DNA of 64,000 bases from Photobacterium proteolyticum (GTDB lineage Bacteria; Pseudomonadota; Gammaproteobacteria; Enterobacterales; Vibrionaceae), in contig NZ_MJIL01000083.1 of assembly GCF_001939735.1 (NCBI RefSeq), forward strand, positions 1-64,000. The letters run 5' to 3'. Under the pieces are notes generated by a model. That model searched no databases and was not told the DNA's origin. It was given only the letters and a program-made list of their open reading frames with translations. Position 1 is the first letter of the stretch. Each line of letters starts with the position of its first letter. Position numbers and translations under genes: made by a program. Below, piece after piece: positions 26,243 through 35,617 of the stretch.

Positions 26243-27256
26243 ATGAATAAGAAAGTTATCGCCTTGTCGCTCGTTATCGGTTCATTGCTTGCTGTCGGTT
26301 GTACCTTGTATAAACCAAATACGGTTACCACCGACAATGCTTACGTTCATTCTGATGTCACCGCGATTTCTCCAGAGGTAGGAGGGCAGGTTAGTCAGCT
26401 GTTTGTTGAAGACAACCAATGGGTGAGCAAAGGCGAAGCATTGTTTTCCATTGATGATGAAGACTTTATTGCCAACCAGGATATTGCCAAGTCGGCGTTG
26501 GATGTGGCAAAGGCTGCCCTTAGAGCTAACCAAACCAAGACCGAAATGCAATTGGTGAAAATTGAGCAGGCGAAACAGACCATTCATAGTGCAAGCGCCA
26601 ATGCCAAGCACCAAGCGGCGGAGTTCAAACGGTTATCGCGCCTTGTACAAAAGCAATCGGTGAGTAGAAACCAGTATGAAGCACAAAAGACCCGTTCGAT
26701 TGAAGCGAACAGCAAACTAGAGACGGCCAAACTGGCATTAGCGGCGGAGCAAAAGCAGTTCGATGCGCTGCTAACGGAAAAGCAGCAGTTGACCGCGCAG
26801 AGAAAGCAGGCTGAAGCGAACCTGCGTCTGGTTAATATTGCGCTGGAAAGAACCGTTGTGAGAGCACCATTTGATGGCTTTGTTGCAGACAGGCAAGTGC
26901 AAGTGGGTAAGTTTGTTCAGCCGGGGATGGGATTGATTGTGATGGTGCCAGACTATGTTTGGGTAGAAGCCAATTTTAAAGAAACACAGCTGGAAAATGT
27001 CTCCCAGGGGCAAGACGTCGAAGTGGTGTTGGATATGTTCCCAGATCAGCCGTTGAATGGTCGCGTAACGTCCATTACTCCGGCTACTGGGGCGCAATTT
27101 AGCTTACTGCCACCGCAAAATGCGACGGGCAATTTCGTCAAAGTTGTCCAGCGTGTGCCTGTGCGTATTGAGCTGGATATTCCGGCAGGGTTGAAGCAAC
27201 GTATCTATCCGGGGCTATCTGCCGAAGTATCGATTGAGACAGCAAGACAAGGTTAA
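26243..27256 (+). CDS. EmrA/HlyD-type membrane fusion protein
   Basis: 337 aa periplasmic adaptor of a tripartite pump. An N-terminal hydrophobic segment ends in LLAVGC, a possible lipobox. A biotinyl-lipoyl-like half (AISPEVGGQVSQLFVEDNQWV), a long alpha-hairpin (about residues 80-200, Ala/Gln/Lys-rich) and the second lipoyl half (VRAPFDGFVADRQVQVGKFV) follow. Start at ATG 26243; a GTG at 26213 lies nearly on the operator. Six bases separate it from the permease. Confidence 0.9.
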   Translation: MNKKVIALSLVIGSLLAVGCTLYKPNTVTTDNAYVHSDVTAISPEVGGQVSQLFVEDNQWVSKGEALFSIDDEDFIANQDIAKSALDVAKAALRANQTKTEMQLVKIEQAKQTIHSASANAKHQAAEFKRLSRLVQKQSVSRNQYEAQKTRSIEANSKLETAKLALAAEQKQFDALLTEKQQLTAQRKQAEANLRLVNIALERTVVRAPFDGFVADRQVQVGKFVQPGMGLIVMVPDYVWVEANFKETQLENVSQGQDVEVVLDMFPDQPLNGRVTSITPATGAQFSLLPPQNATGNFVKVVQRVPVRIELDIPAGLKQRIYPGLSAEVSIETARQG

Positions 27257-27262
27257 CAGCCG

Positions 27263-28795
27263 ATGAAAACTCGTTCTCCTTTAATGATATTGGCACTGTT
27301 TGCCATTGCAGCTTTTGGCATTAACTCAGTTATGTTCACTGAGTTATCGCAAGAAATGGCGGCGACGACCGGGCTTTCACTGGATGAAACCGAGCTAGTT
27401 AAAACTGGCTTTATGATCACCCAACTTCTGGGCTTTATGTTGGCGCCGGTTCTGGTTCGTAATTGCGGTGCCTATCTGCCATTGCTGTTCTCATTATTAG
27501 TTGGTCTTGCCGCAAATATGGTGTTGTACTGGCAACTACCGAATCCATGGCTGTTTACCATCACCTGGCTTTGTGGCGGTTTTTTTATGAGCATGCTGCT
27601 GGTGACGGTGAACCTATTCTTGCTCGAAACGTTTGAGGAGCGTTGGCTACCCGCCATTATTGCCCTTACCCTAGTGTTTTCAACGCTGATCCCGATGGGC
27701 GCTTATCCCTGGCTGGTGGCAGAGTTATTGGAAGTGTTTGATTGGTCGCTCTTCTGTGCTGTGTCTGCATGGTTGTACTTTTCTGCTTTAGTACTGGTGA
27801 GCTTATTTAAACCGCCACCAATCCATATTTCAGCCAGACCAAAATCAGGCACTTTTATTTACTTGGTGCTGGCAGCCGCAATGAGTCTTGTGGTGTATCT
27901 CTTGATGCGCGGCAGTTTCTATAACTGGTTAGATTCGATTTTGTTCTCCCAGCTTACGGTTATCGCCGCTACGCTAGTATTGGCCGCAGTGTATCTCATC
28001 GTCATCACACGGAAGCGAAATACAGCATCTATGCAGCTACACAGTAAGTTGAAAACCAATGTCTTCATGTACAACGCATTTTTGGCCGGTTTTGCGGTAA
28101 TGGCAAGTACAGCACTGTTTGGCAACTTCCTGAAAATGGCGATGGCCTACAACAACCTCAATGCGGGTTATGCGCAATTACCCTCATTTTACGCTATGCT
28201 CGTCGGTATGCTGGTGAGTGTGCTGGTGTTCTACTTCAGACGTCCGCTTGCTGATGCCGTGGTGCCGTTTGGAGTGTTGATGATTTTGCTATCGGTGAAT
28301 GAATTCAGCCAGTTGCCAAGCTTTGTCGGGCCTGAATCCTTGCCCCTGCCAATGCTGCTACGCGGTTTTGGTGTGGGTATGCTGAACGTATCGGTGACTA
28401 TAGCGGTACTGATGTATTTTCAGGTCGATGATCGTCTTGAGGGTATTGCAAATTTCTACCTGTTCCGAACCATGGGGGGAGTGATAGGCGGTGCGTTTTT
28501 CTCGTGTGTGATTCAAAACCATAGTGCACAAGCTTCAGGTGAAATTGGCCGAAGTTTAGATGGAACAAGCCACACGTTTGCGGCTTATGAACACGCACTG
28601 GGTAACGCGATTCTGAGCCATGGCCGATTGCCAACACCATCATTGGGGATGAGCCAGATCAGCGGGGTAGTGAAAGAGCAAGCAACCACGCTAGCATTGA
28701 ATAACTCGCTCATTATGTTCATTTTCTCCATTTTTGCCCTTGCACCAATTCTATTGATTGGCAAGAAACTGGCTGCAAAACAGGAAGCAAGCTAG
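27263..28795 (+). CDS. MFS drug-efflux permease, DHA2 (EmrB-like) family
   Basis: 510 aa with about 14 hydrophobic segments. It partners the adaptor immediately upstream to export drugs or bile-like compounds through an outer-membrane channel supplied from elsewhere. Motif-level substrate prediction is not possible. Ends at a hairpin shared with the converging regulator gene. Confidence 0.88.
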   Translation: MKTRSPLMILALFAIAAFGINSVMFTELSQEMAATTGLSLDETELVKTGFMITQLLGFMLAPVLVRNCGAYLPLLFSLLVGLAANMVLYWQLPNPWLFTITWLCGGFFMSMLLVTVNLFLLETFEERWLPAIIALTLVFSTLIPMGAYPWLVAELLEVFDWSLFCAVSAWLYFSALVLVSLFKPPPIHISARPKSGTFIYLVLAAAMSLVVYLLMRGSFYNWLDSILFSQLTVIAATLVLAAVYLIVITRKRNTASMQLHSKLKTNVFMYNAFLAGFAVMASTALFGNFLKMAMAYNNLNAGYAQLPSFYAMLVGMLVSVLVFYFRRPLADAVVPFGVLMILLSVNEFSQLPSFVGPESLPLPMLLRGFGVGMLNVSVTIAVLMYFQVDDRLEGIANFYLFRTMGGVIGGAFFSCVIQNHSAQASGEIGRSLDGTSHTFAAYEHALGNAILSHGRLPTPSLGMSQISGVVKEQATTLALNNSLIMFIFSIFALAPILLIGKKLAAKQEAS

Positions 28796-28802
28796 CTTTA
28801 GC

Positions 28803-28830
28803 GAAAAGGGAGTGGTGACACTCCTTTTTC
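28803..28830. terminator. bidirectional terminator between efflux permease and TetR gene
   Basis: GAAAAGGGAGTG (28803-28814) pairs with CACTCCTTTTTC (28819-28830) around a GTGA loop, giving A- and T-rich ends on each strand. It serves both converging genes. Confidence 0.85.
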
Positions 28831-28839
28831 GTATTCTGC

Positions 28840-29442
28840 TTATCGCTGATAGAGCGAAAGAAATGCACAAATGGCCTTGTGTGCATGACTGTCTAATTCT
28901 TCGTCGCTGAGAAAGTCAAATCCCATTAACGCCATGTTTTGGTAATCGAGTTTGATCAATGCAAGAAGCTGCCCACAGGCGAGATCAGGATCGTCAACTT
29001 TAAGCTGTTGGCTGACTTCATCGGTTTTTAGAAACTCAATTAAGTATTGGTGAATCCGCCTAGGTCCCTTTTGCCAGAACTGGTTTGGCACGGAGTCGTG
29101 TTTATTGAAATCGGCCGAAATGATCCGATAGAGCGATAACATCGGATTAGAACAAATACCCTGCAGATACTTCTTCGCGAAGTCTTCAAGCGTATCTTGC
29201 AGAGAGTCGTTTTGCTTTTCTGCGAGTTGGAAAACTGATTCTAAACTGGTTTTAGTATTATGCGCTAAGACCTCAATAAACAGCCCTTCCTTGTTGGAGA
29301 AATAGCGATATAAGGTCTGCTTCGAGCCGCCACAAATGGCAACGATTTGGTCCAGCGAGGTATCTTTGTAACCTTGTTCAATAAATAGTTCAGTGGCTAC
29401 CTCGATGATTCGGGTTCTTTTCTTCTGGGTAGAAGCACGCAT
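28840..29442 (-). CDS. TetR-family repressor of the efflux operon
   Basis: 200 aa. N-terminal TetR helix-turn-helix (IEVATELFIEQGYKDTSLDQ to CGGSKQTLYRYFSNKEGLF), then an all-helical ligand domain. It converges on the pump genes, and an operator matching that of the pump lies 23 bases upstream of its start, so it is probably autoregulated and represses the pump until a substrate binds. Confidence 0.9.
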   Translation of the reverse strand: MRASTQKKRTRIIEVATELFIEQGYKDTSLDQIVAICGGSKQTLYRYFSNKEGLFIEVLAHNTKTSLESVFQLAEKQNDSLQDTLEDFAKKYLQGICSNPMLSLYRIISADFNKHDSVPNQFWQKGPRRIHQYLIEFLKTDEVSQQLKVDDPDLACGQLLALIKLDYQNMALMGFDFLSDEELDSHAHKAICAFLSLYQR

Positions 29443-29464
29443 AACAAAACCTAGCTTAAGTAAA

Positions 29465-29479
29465 ACTGTTCAGTACAGT
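29465..29479. promoter_or_regulatory. TetR-type operator of the tetR-like gene
   Basis: ACTGTTCAGTACAGT matches the perfect palindrome at 26193 with one changed base in one arm. Confidence 0.65.
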
Positions 29480-29526
29480 ACCATTATTGGTGAATAGGTA
29501 CAAAAGAAGGCTTCACGAAAACATGA

Positions 29527-32500
29527 CTACTTTGATAATGCCTCTCGAAACCACGCCTGAAACTCATCAAGGAGACAGGAGATAGACTCGGGCTTAAATT
29601 CTTTCGAGTTATAGTCAAGGTGGATCATTAGCATGCCTTGATAAATCATCACATTAAATAAAAGACGATAGTCTCTGATTATGTTGGGGCTAATTGTTCT
29701 GGTAATTGGGATAGGGGAGAGAGAAAACGCGATCTCATTTTCGAACGTGGTCATTTCTCCGAAGTAATTCCACAAGATGTCTCGTTCACCCTGAGGCTGA
29801 AGCTGTTCAGGACTATCTGGATATATCAGTTGCTCCATGATCAAATAACCCATTTCTGGATTCGGTACGGCTTTGAGTTCCTTTTTCATTTGCTGGAACA
29901 GCGCGGAGAAGTTGCCTGTAAATGAGTGCGCAGTTTCTTGCGGGCTTTCAACACAAGGTAATAGAAATGGGTAGTCGACAGCAAAGGCGCCGACGGTTCG
30001 GTTGAAGTCCCGGCGGTGGGAGTTTGGCCTGCCCAAGGCTGTTTTGGCAATACGAATCGGTTTGTCTGTCATTTTATCACCCGCCCAGCTCCGCAGGCTC
30101 AGGTTGAGCATCAATAGCAAAATGGCCTCCAGACCGGGAAGGTTTTCTTTTGTGGCAAGTTCTGAAAGTTGGATTGTCTCTTCTGGTGAAAAGTAGATGG
30201 ACTCAGTTCGGCTGTCGCCCTGAAGGTTTTTTGTTATTTGAAAATCATAAGGTAATGTCGTGGTTTCGGCGTTGTTAATTTCTTCCCAGTAACCGATTTG
30301 GTTTAGTAAGTTTTCTTGATCTGCACTGGTGTGATCAAAGGGTTGGGTAGCGGTTTGTTTGTCTGCACCTCTTGGAACTAAACCGTAAACGTCCTCGGCA
30401 AAATCAAGGAATGAGTGAGACTTGAGGAGGTATTCGTCAATGCCTTTATTAGTTAATCGCGTATATTCACGAGCAAAGTCCTGCAGCAAAATCAATGTGG
30501 AGTAGCCATCGACGATAAGCTGATGCGCGGCTATCCAAAGGTGATCGCCTGTGGGTGTATTGAAAAGCGCAACCTTTAAGAGAGGATCCGTTTCGAGGTT
30601 GGTATCCTGGACTAATATTGGCATTATTGCCTGAATTTGCTCTTCTACAGGTATCGAGTTTTCTTCGATGTGATAACGGAAGAAGTCAACATGTGCGCCT
30701 TCAGTAGGAGCCAAGATGACTTGTTTGGATATCTGTTGGTTTTCATCAAGAACAAAGCGACTACGCAAAACGTCATGATGACTGACAAGTTTTAGAAAGG
30801 CTTTCTCAACCAGCAACTCTTCAAAGCCTTGCTCATTAAATAGCATGACGGCACCAAACCAATGGTGCAGATCATAGTCATTCTTGGTGACGAACTGTAG
30901 CTGTGAATGGATGAGGGGGAACTCACCGGTTACAATGCCTTGGTCTGCTCGTTGGCTATAATCGGCTAGCTTAGTGCTGAGCTCCGCAAGTGTGGTTTCT
31001 TTAAGAAGCTCATAGATATCGAGATCAAAACCCTGCCCCCTAAGCTCATTAATAACTTCAATGGCTTTTAGTGAGGTGCCACCGAGAAGAAGAAACTGAT
31101 CGAGTGCCGATACATCTTTTCTGTTCATTACTTTTTTGATTGCATTGGAGAGGACTTGCAATGCCGAACTATGAGTATCACGGGTTAGAGTGGATCCACT
31201 TTTTTCATTGTCACCGGTAAATGGATTAGCAAGTGCTTTTCGATCCACTTTTCCGTTAGCTGTCAGCGGAACAGATTCAATCTTGATGAAGAACTGCGGG
31301 ATCATATAGTCGGGGAGCTTGCTTTTAAGCTGGTCGATGATCTGTTGTTTTGTAGGGGTATCCCGGCTGACATAATAGCCGCAGAGGTGCTTTTCGCCAC
31401 TGTGATCTGCCTGAGCAAGTACTATTGCCTCGTCAATGGCCTCAACGCCCTTGAAGATGGTTTCAATTTCCCCTAATTCTATCCTGTAGCCCCGGATTTT
31501 TACCTGATGATCAATACGTCCCAGGAACGCCAAATTCCCATCTGGCAGCCAGCAGGCAAGATCCCCGGTGCGATAGAGCTTCTCGCCGGGTATATAAGGA
31601 TTTTGGATAAACTTTGTTGCAGTTAAATCAGGGGCATTGAGATAACCGCGTGCCAGGCTCTTGCCTCCAATGCAAATTTCACCCGCCTCGCCTTTGTCGA
31701 CAGGCTTTGTAGAATTCTCGTGAAACAGATAGATCTGGTTATTGTAGACAGGTTGTCCGATCGGGATATTTTTAGCGCCCTTTGTGACGAGATGGGCGGT
31801 TGCCACAACCGTATTTTCAGTTGGTCCATAGTTATTGTACAGGCGGTAGTTTCTCGGCTTAAAGAAATTAAGTTTATCGCCGCCGGTGAGAACAACACGT
31901 AGAGAGTTATTTTCTTCTTGCATGAACTTTTCGCAAAATTGGGTGGGCAGAAAGCTGACCGAAATAGCATGGCGATGGAAATAATGATTGAGGTTAGTTA
32001 CATCTAACCTTAGATGGTCAGGAATAATGTGCAGCGTTGCTCCCTGTATCAGACATGGAAATATTTCACCGACTGACGCGTCAAAACTGAAGCCTGCATA
32101 CTGGGTGAATTTGTCGCTGGCAGCTACCTTGTAAAAATCAGTAAACCACAGGCAGTAGTTAAGCAGTGCGTGATGCTCAATCATGACACCTTTCGGATTG
32201 CCGGTTGTTCCCGAGGTAAAAATGACATAGGCGAGCTGGGTATGCTCTGGTTTAACCGGCAGCGGAGCTGTCGTAAAGTTGTGCCAACGTGTCCATGCCT
32301 CGCTTAACGGGTTTTGTAGCGTCGAAGCAAAAGGGGAGTCGTAGTCTATGGATGTAATATTTAACTCCAAACAGGCTGCTAATGTCTGACATGAATCTTG
32401 CCGTGAAGTGATGAAATCAAGCCGTCGGCTATTAGCGAACACTAACCGGATGTTCGCTGAACGAATCATATAGTCGATACGCTTACCTGGCAGCTCGACG

Positions 32501-32754
32501 GCAATAGGGACATAAGCGCCCCCGGCTTTCTGAATAGCCAGCATCGCAATGACCATTTCGGGCGATCTATCCATGTAGATACCGACACATTCTTCTTTGG
32601 CTATTTTTCCTGCCTCAAGAAGAAAGTGGGCCACCTGATTGGAGTATTCATCCAACTGCTTATATGACAGGCTTTGCCCCTGAAAGTAGACGGCTTCCTG
32701 TTGAGGATCAATGCGGGCTTGCTGTTCAAATAAATCGACGACTGTTTTTATCAT
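29527..32754 (-). CDS. NRPS-like protein (adenylation-thiolation-condensation)
   Basis: 1075 aa. An adenylation domain (about 1-505) with all core motifs (FTSGTTGNPKGV, YGPTE, YRTGD, GKVDR) is followed by a thiolation domain (about 530-600, Ser561 in LGGTS) and a condensation-like domain (about 610-1075). The binding-pocket residues read by motif position are D225 A226 G229 F268 L289 G291 N308 V316 V317 K502, close to the Leu code but with Trp replaced by Gly. The condensation motif HHxxxDG is HQLIVDG (744-750), so the second, catalytic His is Gln. No thioesterase or other NRPS module is nearby. It may load an amino acid for a partner protein. Confidence 0.88.
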   Translation of the reverse strand: MIKTVVDLFEQQARIDPQQEAVYFQGQSLSYKQLDEYSNQVAHFLLEAGKIAKEECVGIYMDRSPEMVIAMLAIQKAGGAYVPIAVELPGKRIDYMIRSANIRLVFANSRRLDFITSRQDSCQTLAACLELNITSIDYDSPFASTLQNPLSEAWTRWHNFTTAPLPVKPEHTQLAYVIFTSGTTGNPKGVMIEHHALLNYCLWFTDFYKVAASDKFTQYAGFSFDASVGEIFPCLIQGATLHIIPDHLRLDVTNLNHYFHRHAISVSFLPTQFCEKFMQEENNSLRVVLTGGDKLNFFKPRNYRLYNNYGPTENTVVATAHLVTKGAKNIPIGQPVYNNQIYLFHENSTKPVDKGEAGEICIGGKSLARGYLNAPDLTATKFIQNPYIPGEKLYRTGDLACWLPDGNLAFLGRIDHQVKIRGYRIELGEIETIFKGVEAIDEAIVLAQADHSGEKHLCGYYVSRDTPTKQQIIDQLKSKLPDYMIPQFFIKIESVPLTANGKVDRKALANPFTGDNEKSGSTLTRDTHSSALQVLSNAIKKVMNRKDVSALDQFLLLGGTSLKAIEVINELRGQGFDLDIYELLKETTLAELSTKLADYSQRADQGIVTGEFPLIHSQLQFVTKNDYDLHHWFGAVMLFNEQGFEELLVEKAFLKLVSHHDVLRSRFVLDENQQISKQVILAPTEGAHVDFFRYHIEENSIPVEEQIQAIMPILVQDTNLETDPLLKVALFNTPTGDHLWIAAHQLIVDGYSTLILLQDFAREYTRLTNKGIDEYLLKSHSFLDFAEDVYGLVPRGADKQTATQPFDHTSADQENLLNQIGYWEEINNAETTTLPYDFQITKNLQGDSRTESIYFSPEETIQLSELATKENLPGLEAILLLMLNLSLRSWAGDKMTDKPIRIAKTALGRPNSHRRDFNRTVGAFAVDYPFLLPCVESPQETAHSFTGNFSALFQQMKKELKAVPNPEMGYLIMEQLIYPDSPEQLQPQGERDILWNYFGEMTTFENEIAFSLSPIPITRTISPNIIRDYRLLFNVMIYQGMLMIHLDYNSKEFKPESISCLLDEFQAWFREALSK

Positions 32755-32998
32755 ATAACGCGGCCATGGAGATTCGAGTGGAGTGGCTATTCATTTGGTT
32801 GTGGTGAGTTTAGGTTTGAGGCTCACCACATCCGGTATCTCATTATATGGGATTCGTTGCATTTAATTGATTATTCAGTCAATCATTGGCAGCGGTTTGC
32901 GATCAGTTAGACAGTCTGGCTGTAACTTGTTGCGGGGCAGGCGTATTGCCCCGGCGAAGAGTTCGTTATTACTGGTAATAGCTTGTTACGCTATTACC

Positions 32999-34459
32999 TT
33001 ATTGGGTAATAGATTTACCCTCGCGGGCTTTGGCTTTGCATCGTTTGACCAAGGCGTGGGTCATTCCTTTGAAAATGAATAAGTGGGCGGGCATCATGGC
33101 AAACCAGTAGAGAAGCCCGGAAAAGCCAGCAGGGTGCCACCAGGCGCGGATATCTATTTCTCGGTATTCGCCTTTATCCGCAATGGTAAATTCGAGCCGT
33201 CCAAGCCCCGGGGCTTTCATTCCGAACAGCAGGGAGAGAAAGCGATTGGGCACGATATTGATCACCTTCCACGAATCTACCTTATCGCCGAGTTGCAGTT
33301 TTTCCGGATCGCGGCGGTAACGTTTCAGGGCGTCGCCCCCAATAGCAAAATCCATCCACTCGCGTATACGCCACAGGTAATTGGCGAAGAAGTAGCCTTC
33401 CTTACCGCCTACGAGCTGAACCTGATCCCAAAGCTGTTCGCAGCTCGCATCTGTTTTCAGCGTGTAGCCGGCCTGTTTGGGGTAATAGCCATAGCCGGTT
33501 TGCCAGCGGGCAAGGGCATCGGGATCAAAACCCCAGATTTCACTGCGCACTACCTCGCTTTCATGGCCGAGGCATTCTTCGACAGCCTCGTCATAGGTGA
33601 GTAAGTACTGCGGGATCAGTGACTGAATCGCACTGCCGTTGGCGGCAAGGTCGAAACGCAGTCCGCCGATCAGGGCGCGGGCGATATTGGTTGGCACCGA
33701 GGTAATAAACTTCAACCAGTAGGCGGCCATGGAGGGAGTGAGCAAAGGGACGGGTAAAATCCGGACTTTTTTCCCGGCATGGGCACCGAGTTTGCGCATC
33801 TGGGCTTCATAGCTAATGGCTTCAGGGCCGGTGACATCCATGATTTGGTGTCGGCAAGGATTGAAGTGCAGCAGTTCAAGCAGGTAATGAAGCAGGTTTC
33901 GCAGCGCGATAGGGGAGTTATGAGATTTCACCCACTTGGGGGCAATTATAATAGGGAGGTGGTAGACGAAGTCCCTCATAACTTCGAATGCCGCCGATCC
34001 CGGGCCGACAATGATCCCGGCACGAAGTTCGGTGACGGGGATGCCGCTGTCGCGAAGGATTTCTCCGGTTTGTTTTCTTGCGTCCAGGTGCCTTGAGTTA
34101 CCTTGTTTGGCCTGGAGGGCACCAAGGTAGATAACTCGCTGAACCGAACTTTGTTTGAGAGCCTGACTGAAATTTCTGGCGGCGTGGAGTTCGATGTCGA
34201 TAAAGTCGTGGCCATGGTTCATGCCGTGAACCAGAAAGAATACGGCATCAACACCTTGTAGTAACCTGTCGAGGTCGGAATGAACATTGAGGTCGAGCTC
34301 CACCAGTTCGATGTTGGGGATCGCTTCCCATCCTCGTTTTCTTAATAAATCCAGGTTTCGACCGGTGGCTTTTATCTGGTATCCGCTGTTTGCCAGTTCG
34401 GGAACCAGGTGACTTCCAACGTACCCTGAGGCTCCGACAACCAGAATTGTTCGTATCAT
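32999..34459 (-). CDS. NAD(P)-binding SDR-like protein with C-terminal DUF2867
   Basis: 486 aa. N-terminal extended SDR domain (GASGYVGSHLVPEL, YbjT-like) to about residue 290, then a DUF2867 domain (WDQVQLVGGKEGYFFANYLWRIREWMD onward) ending in a hydrophobic segment (FSGLLYWFAMMPAHLFIF). Members are thought to act on a membrane or quinone-like substrate; the reaction is unknown. A 240-base gap separates it from the NRPS-like gene; co-transcription is possible. Confidence 0.8.
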   Translation of the reverse strand: MIRTILVVGASGYVGSHLVPELANSGYQIKATGRNLDLLRKRGWEAIPNIELVELDLNVHSDLDRLLQGVDAVFFLVHGMNHGHDFIDIELHAARNFSQALKQSSVQRVIYLGALQAKQGNSRHLDARKQTGEILRDSGIPVTELRAGIIVGPGSAAFEVMRDFVYHLPIIIAPKWVKSHNSPIALRNLLHYLLELLHFNPCRHQIMDVTGPEAISYEAQMRKLGAHAGKKVRILPVPLLTPSMAAYWLKFITSVPTNIARALIGGLRFDLAANGSAIQSLIPQYLLTYDEAVEECLGHESEVVRSEIWGFDPDALARWQTGYGYYPKQAGYTLKTDASCEQLWDQVQLVGGKEGYFFANYLWRIREWMDFAIGGDALKRYRRDPEKLQLGDKVDSWKVINIVPNRFLSLLFGMKAPGLGRLEFTIADKGEYREIDIRAWWHPAGFSGLLYWFAMMPAHLFIFKGMTHALVKRCKAKAREGKSITQ

Positions 34460-34945
34460 CTATTACATGCTCCCTGCTGTAATGTTCTGCAAATGGTCGA
34501 CTTTAACTATGTTGATGGAAGATCATTGAATAAATAGTGACGATAATAAAAATGTAGCGGATAAAGTCCGACCTGTCGCTGGCTGGGTGGTGATTAGGTT
34601 TCATGATACCGCTTTCTGAACATTGTCTTACAATTACCAAAGGAGTCTTAAAATACTTTTTCTGCGCCAGCCGGAAGAAAAGCCTACTTGCCGAATAATA
34701 ATGGTAGAATAACGGCAAGAGCCTACAGGGAATACAGAGGCGTTGATATGTGTATTTTATCGGCACTCAGTATGTTGATTTTTCAGATGTTGTGATTGAC
34801 GTGTAGGCGGATTGTTTAAATTGTGGGTGGTTTGTAGCGCGTTGCATTTTTATTTCCAAATGAGACTTTTAAAGTACTTTCTCGAATCCGGGCTTTGCTG
34901 TAAATTTCACTTTCGGAAAACACCTACAAAAATTTGGGGAATTGG
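34460..34945. other. intergenic between SDR gene and ABC operon
   Basis: About 485 bases holding divergent promoters. A small inverted repeat (AGCGGATAAAGTCCGACCT at ~34556-34574) is the only structure seen. An open frame on the minus strand here has no ribosome site and no protein-like character. Confidence 0.4.
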
Positions 34946-35617
34946 ATGTTACGACTAGTGGAGCTCTGCAAAGGCTACCAGGACGGCGGTGAGTATCACT
35001 CTGTCTTACAAGGTGCAGAGCTGGAGCTAAAGCAAGGTGAGCAGTTGGCCCTTATGGGCGAAAGCGGCTCGGGGAAAAGTACCTTGCTAAATTTGATTGC
35101 AGGCCTGGACACGGTCGACTCTGGTGAAGTCTGGTTGGGTAAAACACCGATTCACGCAATTTCCGAACGTGAAAGAACTGCTTTTCGTCGTAACAACATT
35201 GGCCTCGTTTTTCAGCAATTCAATTTACTTCCCACTTTAACTACTGCTGATAATATTCGTTTCTGCCGCCAGCTCAAAGGGTTGGAAGAAAAGCCGGAAC
35301 TATGGCGCCAGATAATTTCCGCCCTCGATCTTATGCCGCTGCTGGGACGTTACCCTGAAGAAATGTCAGGCGGCCAGCAACAACGCGCAGCCATTGCCCG
35401 TGCCCTGTACATGGAGCCGGATATTTTGCTGGCGGATGAACCGACAGGAAGCCTGGATGAAAGAAATGCAGGTGCGGTGATAGGGCTCCTAGTTAACCTG
35501 ACACGTCAGCTAGACTGTACTTTGCTGTTAGTGACGCACAGTAAAAAGGTTGCGGAACATATGAATGGCTGTATTCGACTGCAGGGAGGCCAGCTTCATG
35601 TCAAGCCCCGTAGCTAA
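34946..35617 (+). CDS. ABC transporter ATPase (MacB/LolD type)
   Basis: 223 aa with Walker A (GESGSGKST), Q-loop (QQFN), ABC signature (MSGGQQQR) and Walker B (DILLADEPTG). ATG 34946 has GGGGA 7 bases upstream. It overlaps the permease start by 20 bases, so the two are coupled. It powers the FtsX-like permease next to it; with the lipocalin-like lipoprotein it resembles the Att-type (attE-H) trio. Confidence 0.92.
   Translation: MLRLVELCKGYQDGGEYHSVLQGAELELKQGEQLALMGESGSGKSTLLNLIAGLDTVDSGEVWLGKTPIHAISERERTAFRRNNIGLVFQQFNLLPTLTTADNIRFCRQLKGLEEKPELWRQIISALDLMPLLGRYPEEMSGGQQQRAAIARALYMEPDILLADEPTGSLDERNAGAVIGLLVNLTRQLDCTLLLVTHSKKVAEHMNGCIRLQGGQLHVKPRS

Noticed and set aside
32867..33082. 71-codon frame upstream of and overlapping the end of the SDR gene
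   Set aside because: No start signal and overlap with the 3' end of a clear gene on the other strand.
34503..34766. 87-codon frame on the minus strand between the SDR and ABC genes
   Set aside because: No ribosome site and an unlikely composition; lies in the promoter region.
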